This document shows, in pieces, positions 32,115-35,246 of a stretch of DNA of 35,246 bases. The notes beneath the pieces are model-generated. The model searched no databases, was not told the DNA's origin, and saw only the letters and a program-made list of their open reading frames with translations. Every line of letters begins with the position of its first letter. Position 1 is the first letter of the stretch. A program made the translations under genes and the position numbers. Source of the DNA: Candidatus Ornithomonoglobus merdipullorum (GTDB lineage: Bacteria; Bacillota; Clostridia; UBA1381); contig DVNB01000023.1 in assembly GCA_018714695.1 (NCBI GenBank), positions 1-35,246 of the forward strand, given 5' to 3'.

Positions 32115-34265
32115 ATGGAGCTGCTTGACGGTCTCAATGCCGAGCAGCGCGAGGCGGTGACGACCACAGAGGGGTATGTGCGCGTTATCGCCGGTGCCGG
32201 CTCGGGAAAGACGCGCGCTCTTTCGCACAGGTTCGCCTATCTTGTGAACGAGATAGGCATAATGCCGGGGAATATCCTATGCGTTACGTTTACGAACAAA
32301 TCCGCCAACGAGATGCGGCAGCGGATACATAATCTCACCGGAGACAATGATACCGGGTATATAAACACATTTCACGGCTTTTGCGTATCCGTGCTGCAGG
32401 AGGACATAAACGCCGTGAATTATCCCAAGAGCTTTCTCGTGCTCGACAATTCCGACATAAACTCTATGCTCGATATAATCTATGAGGAGCGCGGGTTGAC
32501 AGCGCGCGATATGACATACGGGAACGCGCGGGATATGATCGAGATAAGGAAGCTGTTCAAGGATCCCGATTACTATATAGATATGATAGATATGTCGGTA
32601 GAGACATTACGGGAAAAATACGAGAATGCCGCATCCGTTGCGGACATCATCTTCTACGGCTATCTCTATCGTGAAAAGAAATGCTTCGGGCTCGACTATA
32701 ATGATCTGATAAAATTCACGCTGTATATTTTCTCGAGGAACGGGGAAGTGAAGCTCAAATGGCAGAAACGTCTCGAATATATAATGATAGACGAGTTTCA
32801 GGATATAGACATGCTGCAGTATGAGCTTATGAGCGTGCTCTGCGGGTATCATAAAAATCTGTTCATCGTAGGTGATCCGGATCAGACGATATACACATGG
32901 CGAGGAGCGAATGTCAAGTATCTGCTCGATTTTGACAAGGAGTTCCCCGGCGTGAAAACTATCATGATGATGAAAAATTACCGTTCCACACCGCAGGTGA
33001 TCGCGGCGGCTAATTCGCTCATCGATAAAAACGGGATGCGGATAAAGAAGGAGCTTATCCCGACCTTGGGCGGCGGTATGCCTGTGTCGCTCTATCACGG
33101 CGCCGATGCGGAGGAAGAGGCAGAATGGATGGCAAAGGAGATAGAGAGGCTCCATGAGGACGGCACAGCATACCGCGAGATAGCGGTGCTTTACCGATCT
33201 CATTTTGTGACCCGCAGCATCGAGAATGTATTCGTGCGTGAAAAGCTGCCGTTTACGATATACAGCGGCACGGCGTTCTTTGAGCGAGCCGAGATAAAGA
33301 CGACGCTCTCGTACCTTCGCATGATGCTGTATAAGGACGATCTCTCGTTTTTAAGGACTGTGAACACGCCGAAGCGAAACATCGGAAAGAGCAGGATCGC
33401 GTTCCTGCGCGATTATTCCGAAAAAAACGGATGCACGCTCTATGAGGCGCTCTGCCGCAATGCTGATGATGCAAGATTTAAGGGAACAAAAGCCGGAAGG
33501 TATGTATCTCTTATAGAGACGTTTTCGGCTGAATGTACGGCAAAGCCTGTGTCGGAGCTGATGACCGCTGTCCTTGCTGAGAGCGGCTATGAGGAGGCTC
33601 TGCGCACCGAGGGCGCGCAGGAGCGGCTCGATAATCTGGCGGAGCTCAAGCAGTCGGTGTATGAATACGAGGCGACCTGCGGCGAGGAGAGCACGCTTGA
33701 CGGATATCTTGTGCAGACGGCGTTTTTCACGAGCGGCGATAATGATGATTTACGTGATCGTGTTAAGCTCATGACAGTGCACTCCGCAAAGGGGCTTGAG
33801 TTTCCGTATGTGTTCCTGTGCGCGATGAACGAGGGCATATTCCCCTCGCGCAAAACGCGGACGATACAGGCGATGGAAGAGGAGCGCCGTCTCGCGTTCG
33901 TGGCGGTGACGCGCGCGAAAAGGGGACTTTTCATTTCCGAAGCCGAGGGGCGCAACCATGACGGCTCGCCGCGCTATCCGTCGCGGTTCGTGCTCGATAT
34001 AGACAAGACGCTTTTAAGGCACATAAACGAGCCGAGGGAAGGGCTGATCTCCTCGGCAGTAAGATATATTGAGCTGAGCAGCCGTTCGCTTAAAACGGGC
34101 GATAAGGCTCCCGTTTTTGCCGAGGGCAGCAGGGTCAGACATTCCGTTATGGGACTCGGAACGGTAATGGAGGTGGATGACGAAAAGTTTGCCTATCTTA
34201 TAAAGTTTGACGATATAGAGACCCCGCGGTATATAACGTTCCGAGCGAAGCTTACCGAGGCATAG
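32115..34265 (+). CDS. UvrD/PcrA-type superfamily 1 DNA helicase
   Basis: The protein has 716 residues, close to PcrA. Helicase motifs occur in order: LNAEQREAV (Q motif), AGAGSGKTRA (Walker A, K32), FTNKSANEMRQRI (Ia), IDEFQDID (II), GDPDQTIYTWRGA (III), NYRST (IV), VKLMTVHSAKGLEFPYVFL (V) and AFVAVTRAKRGLF (VI). It unwinds DNA 3' to 5' in repair and in displacing obstacles. The C-terminal 50 residues (SRVRHSVMGLGTVMEVDDEKFAYLIKFDD) look like the Tudor-like domain by which PcrA binds RNA polymerase. AAAGGACGG precedes the ATG. The 3' end overlaps the opposite-strand ArsR-AraC gene by 14 bp. Which UvrD/PcrA paralogue it is cannot be told. Confidence 0.92.
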   Translation: MELLDGLNAEQREAVTTTEGYVRVIAGAGSGKTRALSHRFAYLVNEIGIMPGNILCVTFTNKSANEMRQRIHNLTGDNDTGYINTFHGFCVSVLQEDINAVNYPKSFLVLDNSDINSMLDIIYEERGLTARDMTYGNARDMIEIRKLFKDPDYYIDMIDMSVETLREKYENAASVADIIFYGYLYREKKCFGLDYNDLIKFTLYIFSRNGEVKLKWQKRLEYIMIDEFQDIDMLQYELMSVLCGYHKNLFIVGDPDQTIYTWRGANVKYLLDFDKEFPGVKTIMMMKNYRSTPQVIAAANSLIDKNGMRIKKELIPTLGGGMPVSLYHGADAEEEAEWMAKEIERLHEDGTAYREIAVLYRSHFVTRSIENVFVREKLPFTIYSGTAFFERAEIKTTLSYLRMMLYKDDLSFLRTVNTPKRNIGKSRIAFLRDYSEKNGCTLYEALCRNADDARFKGTKAGRYVSLIETFSAECTAKPVSELMTAVLAESGYEEALRTEGAQERLDNLAELKQSVYEYEATCGEESTLDGYLVQTAFFTSGDNDDLRDRVKLMTVHSAKGLEFPYVFLCAMNEGIFPSRKTRTIQAMEEERRLAFVAVTRAKRGLFISEAEGRNHDGSPRYPSRFVLDIDKTLLRHINEPREGLISSAVRYIELSSRSLKTGDKAPVFAEGSRVRHSVMGLGTVMEVDDEKFAYLIKFDDIETPRYITFRAKLTEA

Positions 34266-35004
34266 TTCTGTAAAGCTCCCGGTATTCGGTCGGCAGCATC
34301 TCAGCAGAGCTTTTGAATGCCTCTGTAAATTTGCTGCGGCTCTCGTAGCCGACCTTGAGCGCGATCGAGGCAATGCTCTCATCGGTCTCGCGCAGCATCC
34401 GCATCGCCTGTTTCATGCGGTACTGCTTCATGTATGAGGCGATGGGCAGACCGTACATAGCCTTGAAACCTGCTTTCAGGGTAGTGGTGTTCATAAGATA
34501 CCGTTTTGCAAGCTCGTCTATGGTATAACGCTTGTCCATGTTTTCGGTAATGAAGGCATGGACATTTTTTATTGTCTCTGTTCTGCTCTGCTCGTTTTCA
34601 CTGAGCGGCGCACCATCCGGCTGCTCAAGAGTTGTTTCTGTATCGGGCGTTATACATTCGACCTCCGCAAGCTTTTCTATCATGAGATGCAGAAGCTGCG
34701 CGCGCTCCGTGTCGGCTGCCTTGTAGTATACCTCTTTGCCTATACGTCTGTTTACTATAAGGCCGCTCGCCTTAAGACGGCTCAGATGATGTGAAACGGC
34801 GGGGCTTGTCATATCCACAATCGCGGATATGTTTATAACGCATTCCTCGCAGTGGCAGAGCAGCCAGAAAATGCGTACGCGGCTGCTGTCGCCGAGCTGC
34901 TTGAATATGTCGGCGATAGTCTGAAAATTTTCAGCGGGCGGCATCCGGTCAAGCTTTGATTCTATATCCTGACCGTGGCTGTGCGGCAGTTTTATATTTT
35001 CCAT
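34252..35004 (-). CDS. ArsR-type HTH / AraC-type HTH fusion regulator
   Basis: The protein has 250 residues from the ATG at 35004, which has GGAGG upstream; an ATG further up lacks an RBS. Residues about 25-115 form an ArsR winged helix (IFKQLGDSSRVRIFWLL, TSPAVSHHLSRLKASGLIVNRRIGKEVYY). CEECV just before the recognition helix resembles the ELCVCD metal-binding stretch of ArsR/CadC sensors. Residues about 145-248 form an AraC double HTH (YTIDELAKRYLMNTTTLKAGFKAMYG, SIASIALKVGYESRSKFTEAFK). Two DNA-binding modules in one chain is unusual. It is divergent from an off-window gene with a strong promoter, which is its most likely target. The metal-sensing role is inferred. Confidence 0.88.
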   Translation of the reverse strand: MENIKLPHSHGQDIESKLDRMPPAENFQTIADIFKQLGDSSRVRIFWLLCHCEECVINISAIVDMTSPAVSHHLSRLKASGLIVNRRIGKEVYYKAADTERAQLLHLMIEKLAEVECITPDTETTLEQPDGAPLSENEQSRTETIKNVHAFITENMDKRYTIDELAKRYLMNTTTLKAGFKAMYGLPIASYMKQYRMKQAMRMLRETDESIASIALKVGYESRSKFTEAFKSSAEMLPTEYRELYRTMPR

Positions 35005-35038
35005 GTTGATACCTCCATAAAGCTGCGATGTTATCTGA

Positions 35039-35067
35039 ATTATAACATATATTTCTGAGAATTGCAA
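35039..35067 (-). promoter_or_regulatory. Promoter of the ArsR-AraC regulator
   Basis: On the minus strand TTGCAA (35062-35067), a 17-bp spacer, and TATAAT (35039-35044) with TGT extended -10. The -35 lies within ATTGCAAT, which resembles the half-sites at 35129 and 35153. Confidence 0.65.
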
Positions 35068-35128
35068 TGGTATCTATGCTGTGTACTGTTTTACATATAT
35101 CTTTGATACAGCAATATATGATCATGCT

Positions 35129-35159
35129 ATTGCATGAACGCATAATGGTTTTATGCAAT
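35129..35159. promoter_or_regulatory. Inverted repeat, candidate operator of the ArsR-AraC regulator
   Basis: ATTGCAT (35129-35135) and ATGCAAT (35153-35159) face each other across 17 bp. They lie between the two divergent promoters, and ATTGCAAT recurs at 35061-35068. Confidence 0.45.
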
Positions 35160-35198
35160 ATGACGAAAAAGCTATACTATTTTTGTAAAAATATAATC

Positions 35199-35228
35199 TT
35201 GACAAAACCAGAGGGGGGGGGGTATAAT
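35199..35228 (+). promoter_or_regulatory. Promoter with a G10 tract in its spacer, driving an off-window gene
   Basis: Perfect TTGACA (35199-35204) and TATAAT (35223-35228) are separated by 18 bp, of which the last ten are Gs (35213-35222). Slippage in the tract would change the spacing. The gene lies beyond the window edge. Confidence 0.8.
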
Positions 35229-35246
35229 TATAAGGAACAAAGAGGC

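Overview
The window looks like a chromosomal segment of a gut-associated Clostridia-type Bacillota. The grounds are strong AGGAGG-type ribosome binding sites, sigma-A promoters with extended -10 boxes, a BlaI/M56 regulatory pair, a choloylglycine (bile salt) hydrolase, and large secreted glycan- and phosphoester-degrading proteins. No rRNA, tRNA, integrase or transposase was recognised. Assignment below class level is not possible from the sequence alone.

Left flank (1-9173): the end of a SAM methyltransferase, ogt, a palindrome-rich dispersed repeat, a decayed metallo-hydrolase, two GNAT acetyltransferases, a 1684-residue secreted protein with two metallophosphoesterase modules, and a D-2-hydroxyacid dehydrogenase.

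Centre (9174-22051): a complete type I-E CRISPR-Cas locus. CRISPR array 1 has 16 repeats and 15 spacers. It is followed by a 365-bp control region, then cas3-cse1-cse2-cas7-cas5-cas6e-cas1-cas2, tightly packed on the + strand, then CRISPR array 2 with 37 repeats and 36 spacers. Cas2 is fused to a DnaQ-like DEDDh exonuclease. The two arrays share a leader, and their repeats differ only in the hairpin tetraloop (ATGC versus GCAT). The control region holds the most interesting signal. Two diverged CRISPR-like repeats keep the stem by compensatory changes and lie exactly one array period (61 bp) apart. They enclose one pseudo-spacer. The pseudo-spacer's first 11 bases match DNA just upstream of the consensus promoter that would transcribe it, next to AAT, a plausible PAM for this system. 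It reads as a CreR/CreA-like crRNA mimic through which Cascade could repress its own control region.

Right flank (22052-35246): a 1494-residue secreted GH43-type enzyme with two CBM32-like domains, a BlaI repressor with its promoter/operator, an M56 protease and an LCP-domain protein that look like a split BlaR1-like receptor, superoxide dismutase, bile salt hydrolase, a DUF3737 beta-helix protein, a UvrD/PcrA-type helicase, and an ArsR-AraC fusion regulator. The window ends in a promoter whose -35/-10 spacer contains ten consecutive Gs, a candidate phase-variable switch for a gene just outside.

All family names come from motif recognition by eye; no database search was run.
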